Below, piece after piece: positions 53,633 to 63,031 of a stretch of 64,000 bases of DNA (position 1 is the first letter of the stretch; every line of letters starts with the position of its first letter). The notes under the pieces were generated by a model. The model searched no databases. It was given only the letters and a program-made list of their open reading frames with translations, and was not told the DNA's origin. The stretch comes from Paracoccus shanxieyensis (lineage in GTDB: Bacteria > Pseudomonadota > Alphaproteobacteria > Rhodobacterales > Rhodobacteraceae), in contig NZ_WMII01000008.1 of NCBI RefSeq assembly GCF_009711265.1, positions 62,001-126,000 on the forward strand, read 5' to 3'. A program made the translations under genes and the position numbers.

Positions 53633-56600
53633 TTACCGGCCGTCCAGCATCCGCAATTCGCGCTGCTGACCCGATTTGACATAGGTCAGCTTGCCGTCGC
53701 CGATGGAATTGATCGTGCCGCCGTCGATGCGGTCGCCCATCCGGACGGTGACGATCTTGCCATTGCGCAGACGGATCAGCGCCCGGCTGGCATTGCCCGC
53801 GCCGATGATGCCGATGATCGTGGTGCGCGAGGTGTTCATGCCCCGGCTTTGCGTGGCGGATTTCGCGACGCTTGCCGCCGTCACGCCGCCGCTGGCCATA
53901 TTGGCGGCAACCTCGGGTTCGTTGTCGACCTCTGGCGGCTTATAGTCCTGACGGTTGGCGCGGGCCTGCCGTTCCTCGGCGGCGGCCTGGGCGCGGGCGC
54001 GGGCTTCGGCCTGGGCGCGGGCCTGCGCTTCGGCTGCGGCATCGGCCTGGGCGCGGGCACGGATCCGCGCCTCGGCCTGCGATTGCAACTGTTCGTCCAG
54101 CGCGCGGCGCGCGGCCTGTTCGGCATCGCTTGGACCCGGCGCGGCAGCCGCCGTGGCCGCCGCAGCGGGTGCTGCGTCAGGTGCGGGATCGGGCCGGGCC
54201 GAGGCCGCAGCAGCAGCAGGCGCAGCATCGTCATCCCGGCGCGGCGGCAGGGGCGAAGATCGCAGCGTCGCAAGCTGCACCGCCCCCGCCGTGGCCGGAG
54301 CGGCCTCGACCGCCGAGGCGACGGCGCTTTCCACCGCCGAGGCGGACACTGCATTGCCCGGACGCGCGGTGGGCCGGGCCGAGCCACGCAAAAGCCCGCC
54401 CGGATCGCGGGCGGGCGCAGCGGTGCTGGCACTGGTGGCGGGCTTGTCCGGCGGGGGCGCGGTGCTGGCGGAACGCAGCGCGGCCTCGACCGCCGAAGGG
54501 GCGACGGCATCGGTCGCCATATGCCCCTGCGGGCGGGGCGTCGGACGGGCATCGGCAAGTCTGGCACCGGGGGTCGCCATCTGCGGCATGGCCGGACCGG
54601 CAAGCCCGTAACGCGACATGTCGCGGATCAGCGCGTCAAGGCTGGAGCGGTCCGCAGGCGTCAGATCCGCATCGCCTTCGGGCGCGATCAGATCGGGGGC
54701 CGAGCCTTCCGGGCGCGCCGGTGGCCGCATCGAGCCGCGCAGCACGGGCTGCGCCGAAACCGGCGTCGGCGCGGTCTCGGCCCGGCGCTCGTCCTGAGCC
54801 GGGGCCGCGGCGGCAGGGGCAGCGGCACTGCTGCGGGCGCGCGATGGCGGCCTTGCGCTGCTGGTCGGCTGGGTCGGGCGCTGGCTTGCCGCATAGGGCA
54901 GCGGATTGCCCGGCACGCGCGGCGCGGCTTCGGGTTCGGGGCGCGTCGTCTGCGGCGTCGTGCGGCGCGGCGCAAGCTGCGGGCGGGCCGAGCTGCGCAG
55001 GGTCTGCGGCTGTGCAGTCGTTGCAGCGGGCGCGCTGGCCTGACGGGTCGGCGCGGGTGCTGCACGCGGTTCGCTGCGCGGCGCTGCGGCTTGCGTGCGC
55101 GCAGGCTGCGGCGCGGCCTGAGGGCGCGCGGGGGCGATTGCGGTGGGGGTTGCTGCCGTGGGCGCGCCAGATGCGGCGGGGGCCGGTGTGGGGACCGGTG
55201 CGGCGGTCACGGCCCCGGCCGCCGATGCCAGATCATTCGGCACGGGGCTGCCCGAGGTGGGCGGCACGACAGCGGCAGCCACCGCAGCGGCAGCGATCAC
55301 CACGCGGCGGGCCTCGGCCTCGGTCAAGGCCGAACGCGGGGCGATCTGCGGCGCGGGATCAGGCTGCGCCGTGGCGGGTTCGGGGGCCGCAGGGGCAACC
55401 TCGGCCGTTTGCGAGGCGGCCGTTTGCGGGGCGACCGTTTGCTGGGCAGTGGGGGTCTGGCTGTCCGGCAGCGGGTCAGTCTGTGACGGTTCGACCGCCG
55501 CTTGCGATCCCCCGGACTGCGCCGGGTCCGGCAGGGTTTCAGCGCCAACCTCTGGCGCGGGCGTCGCCTCTGGCTGGGTCTGGGTTTCGGCAATCTGCGC
55601 CGGGCCACTTTCGGGCACCACAAAGGCCCAGATCACGACCAGTCCAAGCACCAGCGCGCCCAGCATGGCAACCAGACCCGTCAACCCGCCGCCGCGTTTG
55701 ACGATGGCGCGGTCCGGACTGGCCGGAGCCGCCCCGGCAGAGCGCGACTGCCGCGCCTCGGCGGCGCGGTCATGCACGGCCTTGGCGCGCGGGTTCAAGG
55801 GCTGCGCCGGCTCGACGCGGGGATGACGCACGACGGCGGGACCGACAGCCGCCACGGCAGCGGCCTTTGCCTCGGGCTCCGGCGGAACGGGCGCATCCGG
55901 GGCAGCGCCAGCCAAGGCGGCAGGCACATCTTCGGGTGCGGGCGTCTTGGACGGATCAGCGGCGGGGCTGTCCTTGGCCGGAAGATCCGCCACGGGCGTT
56001 TCGCCCGGAAGCTCAAGATCCGGGCGATCCTCGGGCGGGATGGCCGGGGCATGCGGGGCGGAAGAAACCGCAGCGACGGCTTCGGGGGCGGCATCCGTCG
56101 CCTGTGCTTCGGGTTCGGGCTTCGGTTCGGCGTCGGGCGTGCCGGGAACGGCCAGCGGATCGGCCTTGTCCTTGGCCTCATCGTCAAACATCAGCGCGGC
56201 CGCGGTCACCCCCGCCAGCGCCGGATCGACGACCGGGCGGCGACGGACCGGAGGATCCAGCACGAAGACCGGCTGGCCGGGAAACAGATCGCCATCGGGA
56301 TCGGCGCAGAAGGACTGCCCGTCAAAACCATATTGCGCGGCGAAATCGCGCGCCTCGCGCAGCGTCTGACGCGCCACGGCGGCGACGCGCACGGTATCGC
56401 CGTCGCCGTCCCAGTCGAAGGCCAGTTCCTCGATCGCATAGGGGGTCAGCCCGTCCAGCGCGCGCCCCACGGCGTGCTGCCGATCGACCGAGCCTGCGAC
56501 GGTCAGCGTGGTGTAAAGGATCTGGTCGTCGGGAATGACCAGCGTCACGGGCAGACTGCCATCCCCCGCCTTGCCGTCACTCGCATCCCCTGCCTCGCCC

Positions 56601-56788
56601 AAGGCCATGCGGCGCAGGCCGCTCAGCGCGTCGCGAAAGGCCGGGTCGTCGAAATCGACCGAGCCCAGGTGCCGCCAGCCCAGCGAATGTCGCGCGCCCT
56701 CGCCTTGCGCAGCGACAGGACGCTGTTGCAGGTGGACCGCCTCTCCACTGAAGGACAAGGCGTATTCGGTAACGGTATCAAGCGACAT
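53633..56788 (-). CDS. Large single-pass protein, GspL-like N-terminus and GspC/PilP-like C-terminus
   Basis: A 1051-residue protein that I cannot match to a named family. Residues 1-170 form an ordered acidic domain that resembles the actin-like start of GspL/PilM: short strands, then VTLVIPDDQILYTTLTVAG, and GLTPYAIEELAFDW. One membrane helix lies at about 367-391. A very long Ala/Pro/Arg-rich linker (about 395-980) follows, with a glutamine/alanine-rich coiled-coil stretch near 900-960. The last 68 residues or so form a small domain, GNASRALIRLRNGKIVTVRMGD then GGTINSIGDGKLTYVKSGQ, much like the periplasmic HR/PilP domain of GspC and PilP. No secretion genes adjoin it. Confidence 0.7.
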   Translation of the reverse strand: MSLDTVTEYALSFSGEAVHLQQRPVAAQGEGARHSLGWRHLGSVDFDDPAFRDALSGLRRMALGEAGDASDGKAGDGSLPVTLVIPDDQILYTTLTVAGSVDRQHAVGRALDGLTPYAIEELAFDWDGDGDTVRVAAVARQTLREARDFAAQYGFDGQSFCADPDGDLFPGQPVFVLDPPVRRRPVVDPALAGVTAAALMFDDEAKDKADPLAVPGTPDAEPKPEPEAQATDAAPEAVAAVSSAPHAPAIPPEDRPDLELPGETPVADLPAKDSPAADPSKTPAPEDVPAALAGAAPDAPVPPEPEAKAAAVAAVGPAVVRHPRVEPAQPLNPRAKAVHDRAAEARQSRSAGAAPASPDRAIVKRGGGLTGLVAMLGALVLGLVVIWAFVVPESGPAQIAETQTQPEATPAPEVGAETLPDPAQSGGSQAAVEPSQTDPLPDSQTPTAQQTVAPQTAASQTAEVAPAAPEPATAQPDPAPQIAPRSALTEAEARRVVIAAAAVAAAVVPPTSGSPVPNDLASAAGAVTAAPVPTPAPAASGAPTAATPTAIAPARPQAAPQPARTQAAAPRSEPRAAPAPTRQASAPAATTAQPQTLRSSARPQLAPRRTTPQTTRPEPEAAPRVPGNPLPYAASQRPTQPTSSARPPSRARSSAAAPAAAAPAQDERRAETAPTPVSAQPVLRGSMRPPARPEGSAPDLIAPEGDADLTPADRSSLDALIRDMSRYGLAGPAMPQMATPGARLADARPTPRPQGHMATDAVAPSAVEAALRSASTAPPPDKPATSASTAAPARDPGGLLRGSARPTARPGNAVSASAVESAVASAVEAAPATAGAVQLATLRSSPLPPRRDDDAAPAAAAASARPDPAPDAAPAAAATAAAAPGPSDAEQAARRALDEQLQSQAEARIRARAQADAAAEAQARAQAEARARAQAAAEERQARANRQDYKPPEVDNEPEVAANMASGGVTAASVAKSATQSRGMNTSRTTIIGIIGAGNASRALIRLRNGKIVTVRMGDRIDGGTINSIGDGKLTYVKSGQQRELRMLDGR

Positions 56789-56988
56789 CGATAGGTGCTC
56801 TGCAGTCCCGGGCGCTCAGGGGCGCGACTTCTTTTTTGGTTACTCTATGAACTACCGCAGAACGCGACCCGTGAAAAGCAAAACACCGCTTTGTGACGGG
56901 TCCAATGGGTAATTTCCGGGTTATAGCTGGCAGACCGCAACGACCTGCGGCGCCAGATGCGCGCCGCACAAGAATATGGAGACAGAGC

Positions 56989-57756
56989 ATGTCGCGCACG
57001 AGGTCCATCGCCCTGGCAGCCACGCTGGCCGCATTGGCAGCCACCCCCGTCCTTGCACAGGCGCCCGCGCCGAACGACCCGCCCCCGCCGCCTGCGGGCC
57101 ATCAGGAACATCGTCCCATGCCGCATCACGCCAAGTTGACCGTGACCGGGCAAGGCATGTCCTCGGCCCAGCCGGATCTGGCGCAGATCACCGTGGGCGT
57201 CAGCACCGAGGCCACGACCGCCGCCGAAGCCATGTCGCAGAATGCCACGCGGCAAAGCGCGGTGATCGAGGCGCTGAAAGCCGAAGGGATCGAGGCGCGC
57301 GACATCCAGACCTCGGGGCTGAACCTGTCGCCCAAGATGCAATATCCCGACGGTCAGGCGCCGCAGCTGGTGGGCTATACCGCGCAGAACACCGTGAACA
57401 TCCGCGTGCGCGATCTGGCCGGGCTGGGCACGGTGCTGGACAAGCTGGTCGCGACCGGCGCGAATGAGATCAACGGCATCAGCTTTTCGCGCGAAGATAT
57501 GAATGAGGCGCAGGATCAGGCCCGCGCCGAGGCCGTCAAGGATGCCCGCCGCCGCGCCGAGTTGATGGCCGAAGCCGCCGGGATGCGTCTGGGCGAATTG
57601 CGGTCGCTGAGCGACAGCCCGGTGGTCGAAGGTCCGCGCCCGATGATGGCGATGCGCGCGGAAGCCAAGGCCGACGCCACCCCCATCGAGGCGGGCGAGC
57701 TGAGCGTCTCGGCGCAGGTCACCGCCATCTATGACATGCTGCCCGCCGGGAACTGA
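56989..57756 (+). CDS. SIMPL-domain (DUF541) periplasmic protein
   Basis: A 255-residue exported protein with a Sec signal peptide (cleaved after VLA, about residue 21). A short Pro/His-rich segment precedes the SIMPL domain: LTVTGQGMSSAQPDLAQITV, the helix NATRQSAVIEALKAEGIEARDIQT, and VGYTAQNTVNIRVRDL. Family members (such as YggE and BP26) sit in the periplasm and are linked to oxidative stress, but their molecular role is unclear. GGAG lies about 7 bases before the ATG at 56989. Confidence 0.88.
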   Translation: MSRTRSIALAATLAALAATPVLAQAPAPNDPPPPPAGHQEHRPMPHHAKLTVTGQGMSSAQPDLAQITVGVSTEATTAAEAMSQNATRQSAVIEALKAEGIEARDIQTSGLNLSPKMQYPDGQAPQLVGYTAQNTVNIRVRDLAGLGTVLDKLVATGANEINGISFSREDMNEAQDQARAEAVKDARRRAELMAEAAGMRLGELRSLSDSPVVEGPRPMMAMRAEAKADATPIEAGELSVSAQVTAIYDMLPAGN

Positions 57757-57765
57757 TCGAAAAGC

Positions 57766-57792
57766 CGGGCGGCAGAGCGTATCTGCCGCCCG
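57766..57792. terminator. Hairpin between convergent SIMPL and metY genes
   Basis: CGGGCGGCAGA / TCTGCCGCCCG is a perfect 11-bp stem with a 5-base loop, 10 bases after the SIMPL stop and 21 bases past the metY stop. There is no T run on either side, but the position suggests a shared terminator. Confidence 0.6.
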
Positions 57793-57812
57793 CACCCGCG
57801 CATGGCTTGGGC

Positions 57813-59099
57813 TCAGGCCGTGGCTTTGGCCAGCGCCTGATCCAGATCGGCGATGATGTCGGCGGCATCCTCGATCCCGATGGACAGGCGCACGACATCC
57901 GGCCCCGCCCCTGCGGCGATCTTCTGATCCTCGGTCAACTGGCTGTGTGTGGTCGAGGCCGAATGGATCACCAGCGACCGCGCATCGCCCAGATTGGCGA
58001 CATGGCTGAACAGCTTCAGATGATCGACCAGTTTCACCGCCGCATCGTATCCGCCCTTGATCGCGAAGGTGAACAGCGCCCCCGCCCCCTTGGGATAGAC
58101 CCGGCTGGCCGTGGCGTTCCATGGCGATGAGGCCAGCCCCGCATAGGTGACCGAGGTGACGCGGCTGTCAGCCTCCAGCCATTCGGCGACCTTTTGGGCG
58201 TTGTCGACATGGCGCGCCATGCGCAGGCCCAGCGTTTCAAGGCCCATCAGCGTGTAATGCGCGGCCTGCGGGTTCATCGTCATGCCCAGATCGCGCAGAC
58301 CGATGGCAATGCCGTGGAAGGTAAAGGCCAGATTGCCGAAACTCTCGTGGAATTTCAGGCCGTGATAGGCGGGTTCGGGCTGCGAGAGGCTGGGAAACTT
58401 GTCCGAGGCCGACCAGTCGAAGCGCCCCGAATCCACCACGACGCCGCCCGTCACCGTGCCATTGCCGGTCAGGTATTTCGTCAGGCTGTGCACCACCAGC
58501 GTCGCGCCCATCTGGATCGGTTTGCACAGCCATGGCGTGGCCAGCGTATTGTCGACGATCAGCGGCAGGCCAAGCTGGTCGGCCACCTGCGCCACCGCCG
58601 GAATATCGGTGACATAGCCGCCGGGATTGCTGATCGATTCGCAGAAAATGGCGCGGGTGTCGTCATCCGCCGCCGCCCGCAGCGCGTCCAGATCGTCCAG
58701 ATCGACGAATTTCACGCCCCAGCCGAACCGCCGGATCGTCTGGCTGAACTGCGTGATGGTTCCGCCGTAAAGCCTTGTCGAGGCGATGATATTCCGGCCC
58801 GGCCCCATCAGCGGAAACAGTGCCATGATCTGCGCCGCATGGCCTGACGAGCAGCAGACCGCCCCGGCGCCGCCTTCCAATGCGGCGATGCGCGTCTGCA
58901 GGGCCGCGACAGTCGGATTGGTCAGCCGCGAATAGATATAGCCGACCTCTTGCAGCCCGAACAGCCGCGCAGCATGGGCGGCATCCTGAAACACATAGGC
59001 CGTTGTCTGATAGATCGGCACCTGTCGCGCCCCGGTCGCCGGATCGGGCGCGGCGCCCGCGTGGATGGCGGCCGTATCGAAACCCCAATTGTCGGACAT
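57813..59099 (-). CDS. metY: O-acetylhomoserine sulfhydrylase
   Basis: A 428-residue PLP enzyme of the Cys/Met metabolism family that makes homocysteine from O-acetylhomoserine and sulfide. It has the opening FDTAAIHAGAAPDPATGARQ, the YIYSRLTNPT segment, the Schiff-base lysine K208 in HSLTKYLTGNG, and the closing region PDVVRLSIGIEDAADII. The ATG at 59099 has GGAGGAGA upstream. I saw no SAM riboswitch in the leader. Confidence 0.93.
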   Translation of the reverse strand: MSDNWGFDTAAIHAGAAPDPATGARQVPIYQTTAYVFQDAAHAARLFGLQEVGYIYSRLTNPTVAALQTRIAALEGGAGAVCCSSGHAAQIMALFPLMGPGRNIIASTRLYGGTITQFSQTIRRFGWGVKFVDLDDLDALRAAADDDTRAIFCESISNPGGYVTDIPAVAQVADQLGLPLIVDNTLATPWLCKPIQMGATLVVHSLTKYLTGNGTVTGGVVVDSGRFDWSASDKFPSLSQPEPAYHGLKFHESFGNLAFTFHGIAIGLRDLGMTMNPQAAHYTLMGLETLGLRMARHVDNAQKVAEWLEADSRVTSVTYAGLASSPWNATASRVYPKGAGALFTFAIKGGYDAAVKLVDHLKLFSHVANLGDARSLVIHSASTTHSQLTEDQKIAAGAGPDVVRLSIGIEDAADIIADLDQALAKATA

Positions 59100-59175
59100 C
59101 TGGTCTCCTCCTCCTCGTGCTGTCGGGCTGAGCCTAGGGGAAGGATTTGCGGTTGCAACGGACAAGAAAAATTTT

Positions 59176-59228
59176 CGCCGCCGGGCGGGTGGCACGGCGG
59201 CGAGATGAGTATTTGCAGAACGAAGAAG
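59176..59228 (+). repeat. Dispersed intergenic element, copy C (diverged)
   Basis: CGCCGCC / GGCGGCG (7-bp stem, 13-base loop) is followed by GATGAGTATTTGCAGAACG and AAGAAG. It shares the GAGTATTT...GAAC...AGA arrangement with copies A and B and lies just past the pgi stop, upstream of metY. Confidence 0.55.
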
Positions 59229-59231
59229 AGA

Positions 59232-60836
59232 TCAGCCCTGCATCTGTCGCAAAAGCTGTGCCAGATGCAGGGTCGAGGGGTCGTGGTCGGGCGATGGCTC
59301 GCCGTCCAGCAGCGGGGCGACTTTCAGCGCCAGTTCCTTGCCCAGTTCCACGCCCCATTGATCGAAGCTGTTGATGCCGAGGATCGCGCCTTCCACGAAG
59401 ACGCGATGTTCATAGAGGGCGACGATCTGGCCCAGCGTGAAGGGCGTGAGTTCCGGCATGACCAGCGTCGTCGAGGGGCGGTTGCCGGGAAAGACGCGGT
59501 GGCGGGCCTGACGGTCCAGCTCGGGGTCGGTCAGGCCCTTTTCCGCCATCAGCGCACGGGCCTCGGACAGCGGGCGGCCGCGCAGCAGGGCTTCGGACTG
59601 GGCGAGGCAATTGGCGATCAGCAGCCGGTGGTGATGGGCCAGATCGGGTTCGTGGCCGCGGGCGGCGATCATGAACTCGCAGGGGATGATCGACGTGCCC
59701 TGATGGATCAGCTGATAGAAGGCGTGCTGGCCATTCGTGCCCGGCTCACCCCAGATCACCGGCCCCGAGGGCAGCGTCAGATCGCTGCCATCCATCGCCA
59801 CGCGCTTGCCATTCGATTCCATCTCAAGCTGTTGCAGATAGGCGGGCAGACGGGCAAGGCGGTTGTCATAGGGCAGCACCGCCCTCGTCCCATAGCCGCA
59901 GATCTGGTGGTGCCAGATGCCCACCAGCGCAAGAAGGATGGGCATGTTCCGGTCGGCGGGTGCGCTGCGGAAATGCCGGTCCATCGCAAGGCCGCCGGCA
60001 AGGAACTGGTCGAAATCGTCCGGGCCGATGGCGATCATCAGCGACAGGCCGATCGGTCCCCACATGGAATAGCGGCCGCCGACCCAATCCTCGAAGCCAA
60101 AGACGCGGTCGGCATCGATGCCCCATTGCGCCGTCTTGCCCTGCGCCGAGGACAGCGCCGCGAATTGCGCGGCGGGCGTCGTCAGCGTCTGCGCCATCCA
60201 GTCGCGGGCGGTGGCGGCATTGGTCATCGTCTCGATGGTGGTGAAGGTCTTCGAGGCCACGATCACCAGCGTCGTCGCCGGATCCAGCCCTTGCAGCGTA
60301 TCGGCGATGTCCGCGCCATCGACATTCGAGACGAAATGCACGCGCGGGCCGTCATGACAGGGCTGCAGCGCGCGCACCGCCATGGCAGGCCCCAGATCCG
60401 AGCCGCCGATGCCGATATTGATGACATCGGTGATCTTGCCGCCCTTGCCCGCAAAGCTGCCATCGCGCACGCGGGTCGCGAAATCGCGCATCCGGGCATG
60501 GGTGTCGCGCACCTCGGGCATCACGTCGCGGCCATCGACCATGACCGAGCCGTCCATATTGCGCAGCGCGGTGTGCAGGACGGCGCGGTCCTCGGTCTCA
60601 TTGATGCGTTCGCCCGCGAACATGGCATCGCGCCGCGCGGCCACGGGGGCGGCCAGATCGACCAGCAGCGCGCGGGCGGCGGCGTCGATCGCGGTCTTGG
60701 ACCAGTCCAGAACCAGTCCGTCCGCCTGAGTCGAGAAGGCCGCGGCCCGGTTCGGATCGGCGTCAAACAGCGCCTGAATGCGCAGATCGCCCTGCGCGCG
60801 GCGGTGTTCGGCCAGTCGGTTCCAGATGTCGGTCAT
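59232..60836 (-). CDS. pgi: Glucose-6-phosphate isomerase
   Basis: A 534-residue isomerase that interconverts glucose 6-phosphate and fructose 6-phosphate. It has [15 protein letters not shown], the signature [19 protein letters not shown], the active-site segments [10 protein letters not shown] and [18 protein letters not shown], and the C-terminal [15 protein letters not shown]. It is the third gene of zwf-pgl-pgi, 6 bp after pgl, joining the Entner-Doudoroff/pentose-phosphate entry with gluconeogenic sugar phosphates. Confidence 0.96.
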   Translation of the reverse strand: MTDIWNRLAEHRRAQGDLRIQALFDADPNRAAAFSTQADGLVLDWSKTAIDAAARALLVDLAAPVAARRDAMFAGERINETEDRAVLHTALRNMDGSVMVDGRDVMPEVRDTHARMRDFATRVRDGSFAGKGGKITDVINIGIGGSDLGPAMAVRALQPCHDGPRVHFVSNVDGADIADTLQGLDPATTLVIVASKTFTTIETMTNAATARDWMAQTLTTPAAQFAALSSAQGKTAQWGIDADRVFGFEDWVGGRYSMWGPIGLSLMIAIGPDDFDQFLAGGLAMDRHFRSAPADRNMPILLALVGIWHHQICGYGTRAVLPYDNRLARLPAYLQQLEMESNGKRVAMDGSDLTLPSGPVIWGEPGTNGQHAFYQLIHQGTSIIPCEFMIAARGHEPDLAHHHRLLIANCLAQSEALLRGRPLSEARALMAEKGLTDPELDRQARHRVFPGNRPSTTLVMPELTPFTLGQIVALYEHRVFVEGAILGINSFDQWGVELGKELALKVAPLLDGEPSPDHDPSTLHLAQLLRQMQG

Positions 60837-60842
60837 GTTCGG

Positions 60843-61517
60843 TCACTCTGCCCAATGCACGGTAATATCGCCCAGAAAGGCGCGGATCGGCGCGTCCTTG
60901 GCCTCGAGCGTCTGGGCACGTTCCAAGGCTTCGCGCTTTTCGGCGCCGGTAATCATCAGATGGGTGTTGATGGCTTTTTGCAGCGCGGGCGCGGTCAGGG
61001 TGATGCGCGGCTCATCGCTTTGGCCGCGCACGGCCATGACCAGCGGCGCATCCGAGGCCAAAGCCAGCGCGGTTTCCGGCGCGCCGGGAAACAGGCTGGC
61101 GGTGTGCATGTCATTGCCCATGCCCAGCAGCAGAACGGTGATGGGAAGCTGGTCGCGGATGCGCTGGGACAGGCCCTCGGTCGCGGCTTCGGGTTCGGCG
61201 TCGCCGGTATAAAGGTCGATATACTGCGCCGCCTCGGCCTTGCCGGTCAGCAGATGGCGATGCAGCAGCCGCGTGTTCGAGCGGTTGTGATCGCGGTCCA
61301 CCCAGCGTTCGTCGTTCAGAAACACCGTGACGCGCGACCAGTCCAGCTCGCTGCCCGACAGCGAGTTGAACACCGGCGCGGGCGTCGAGCCGCCGGGCAC
61401 GCAGAAGCTGGCGCGGTCATTGGTGCGCAGATGCTGGGCCAGTTGACCGGCCAGCTTGCTGGCCAGCGACAGCGCCATCAGCTCTCGGTCGGGATATTCG
61501 ACGAATTCCAGGGTCAT
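60843..61517 (-). CDS. pgl: 6-phosphogluconolactonase
   Basis: A 224-residue lactonase of the DevB/Pgl type. It has FCVPGGSTPAPVFNSL, VFLNDERWVDRDHNRSN and LLLGMGNDMHTASLFPG. It hydrolyses 6-phosphogluconolactone made by Zwf. The ATG at 61517 overlaps the zwf stop (ATGA). The open frame begins six codons earlier within zwf. Confidence 0.95.
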   Translation of the reverse strand: MTLEFVEYPDRELMALSLASKLAGQLAQHLRTNDRASFCVPGGSTPAPVFNSLSGSELDWSRVTVFLNDERWVDRDHNRSNTRLLHRHLLTGKAEAAQYIDLYTGDAEPEAATEGLSQRIRDQLPITVLLLGMGNDMHTASLFPGAPETALALASDAPLVMAVRGQSDEPRITLTAPALQKAINTHLMITGAEKREALERAQTLEAKDAPIRAFLGDITVHWAE

Positions 61518-62965
61518 GGCCTGATCTCCCTCCAACGGCGATTGTCACGATGCAGCAGGCGCAGCGCCTCATCCGGGCCGCTGGTGCCGGGGTCATAGGG
61601 TTCGGGCCGTTTCGAGCCCGCCTCCCAGCTTGCGATCACCGGATCGGTCCATGCCCATGCGGCCTCGACCTCATCGCCGCGCATGAACAGCGTCTGGTTG
61701 CCGCGGATCACATCCATGATCAGCCGTTCATAGGCATCGGGCATGTCGGTCCCGTCCGCACCCAGCGCGTCGGCAAAGCTCATGTCCAGGGGCACCTGCA
61801 CCAGACGCATGCCGCCGGGGCCGGGTTCCTTGATCATCACGGTCAGATCCATGCCCTCGTTCGGTTGCAGCTTGATGACAAGCTGGTTCGAGCGCGGGCC
61901 ATCGGCCTCATCAAAGATCGAATGCGGCGGGGCCTTGAAGGTCACGACGATTTCGCTGGTCCGCGCGCGCAGCTTCTTGCCGGTGCGCAGATAGAAGGGC
62001 GTGCCGGTCCAGCGCCAGTTGGCGATGCGGACCTTCAGCGCCACGAAGCTTTCGGTGCGCGATTGCGGATTGCCGGCATCCTCCAGATAGCCCGGCTCGG
62101 CGCCTTCGGGCTGATACTGGCCGCGCACGATATCGCCCGGCTCCAGCGGTTCCAGCGCGCGGATGACCTTCAGCTTTTCATCGCGCACGGCATCGGGATC
62201 GAAGTGATAGGGCGGCTCCATCGCGATCAGGCACAAAAGCTGCATCAGGTGGTTCTGCACCATGTCGCGCATGGCGCCCGACTGATCGTAATATTCGCCG
62301 CGCCCGCCCACGCCCACGGTTTCGGCGACGGTGATCTGGACGTGATCGACATATTGCCAGTTCCACAGCGGCTCGAACAGCATATTGGCAAAGCGCACGG
62401 CCATCAGGTTCTGGACGGTTTCCTTGCCCAGATAATGGTCGATCCGATAGATCTGGTTTTCCGCGAAATGCCGGGCCAGCGTCTGGTTCAGCGCGCGCGC
62501 CGTCGCCAGATCGCGGCCAAAGGGCTTTTCCACCACGATGCGGCTGTCGGCATCGGCGATCCCGTGCCCGGCCAGCCGCTCGGCAATGTCGCCAAAGAGC
62601 GCGGGGGCGACCGAGAAATAGAAGGCATGGACGACGCCGGGACGGATGCGGGTCTTCAGATCGTCCCAGCCATCGGTGCCGCGCGCGTCAATGGCGACAT
62701 AGGCCAGATGCTGCAGGAATTGCGCAAGCTGGCTGAGATCATCGCCCTTGCCGGCGAATTTGCGGATCGCGGCTTCGGCCTCGGCCCGGAAGGCCTGATC
62801 GTCCTGCTTTGTGCGGGCCGCGCCGATGATCTGCGCCGTTTCCGGGATCTGGCCCGCCACGAAACGGCGATACAGCCCCGGCAGGATCTTGCGATGCGCC
62901 AGATCGCCCGTCGCACCGAAGATGACAAGATCGAAATCCTCGACCGGAATGATGCGCGAAACCAT
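61514..62965 (-). CDS. zwf: Glucose-6-phosphate 1-dehydrogenase
   Basis: A 483-residue enzyme that oxidises glucose 6-phosphate with NAD(P)+. The nucleotide fold starts at LVIFGATGDLAHRKILPGLY, the active site is in YRIDHYLGKETVQNL, and the third conserved region is RTGKKLRARTSEI. The ATG at 62965 has GGAGG about 5 bases upstream. It leads the zwf-pgl-pgi operon. Confidence 0.96.
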   Translation of the reverse strand: MVSRIIPVEDFDLVIFGATGDLAHRKILPGLYRRFVAGQIPETAQIIGAARTKQDDQAFRAEAEAAIRKFAGKGDDLSQLAQFLQHLAYVAIDARGTDGWDDLKTRIRPGVVHAFYFSVAPALFGDIAERLAGHGIADADSRIVVEKPFGRDLATARALNQTLARHFAENQIYRIDHYLGKETVQNLMAVRFANMLFEPLWNWQYVDHVQITVAETVGVGGRGEYYDQSGAMRDMVQNHLMQLLCLIAMEPPYHFDPDAVRDEKLKVIRALEPLEPGDIVRGQYQPEGAEPGYLEDAGNPQSRTESFVALKVRIANWRWTGTPFYLRTGKKLRARTSEIVVTFKAPPHSIFDEADGPRSNQLVIKLQPNEGMDLTVMIKEPGPGGMRLVQVPLDMSFADALGADGTDMPDAYERLIMDVIRGNQTLFMRGDEVEAAWAWTDPVIASWEAGSKRPEPYDPGTSGPDEALRLLHRDNRRWREIRP

Positions 62966-63031
62966 CAAGCCCTCCTCATCGCTGCGTGGGCGATTACCTG
63001 TTGTTAGCGATAACATCAACCGAGACCTTCC

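Noticed and set aside
51755-55486. 1243-codon open frame antisense to the antiporter and the large fusion protein
   Set aside because: Arg/His/Gln-rich translation with no domain; the minus-strand genes explain the region.
59100-59231. SAM riboswitch in the metY leader
   Set aside because: I looked for SAM-II type conserved segments and found only the dispersed hairpin element and an ordinary ribosome site.
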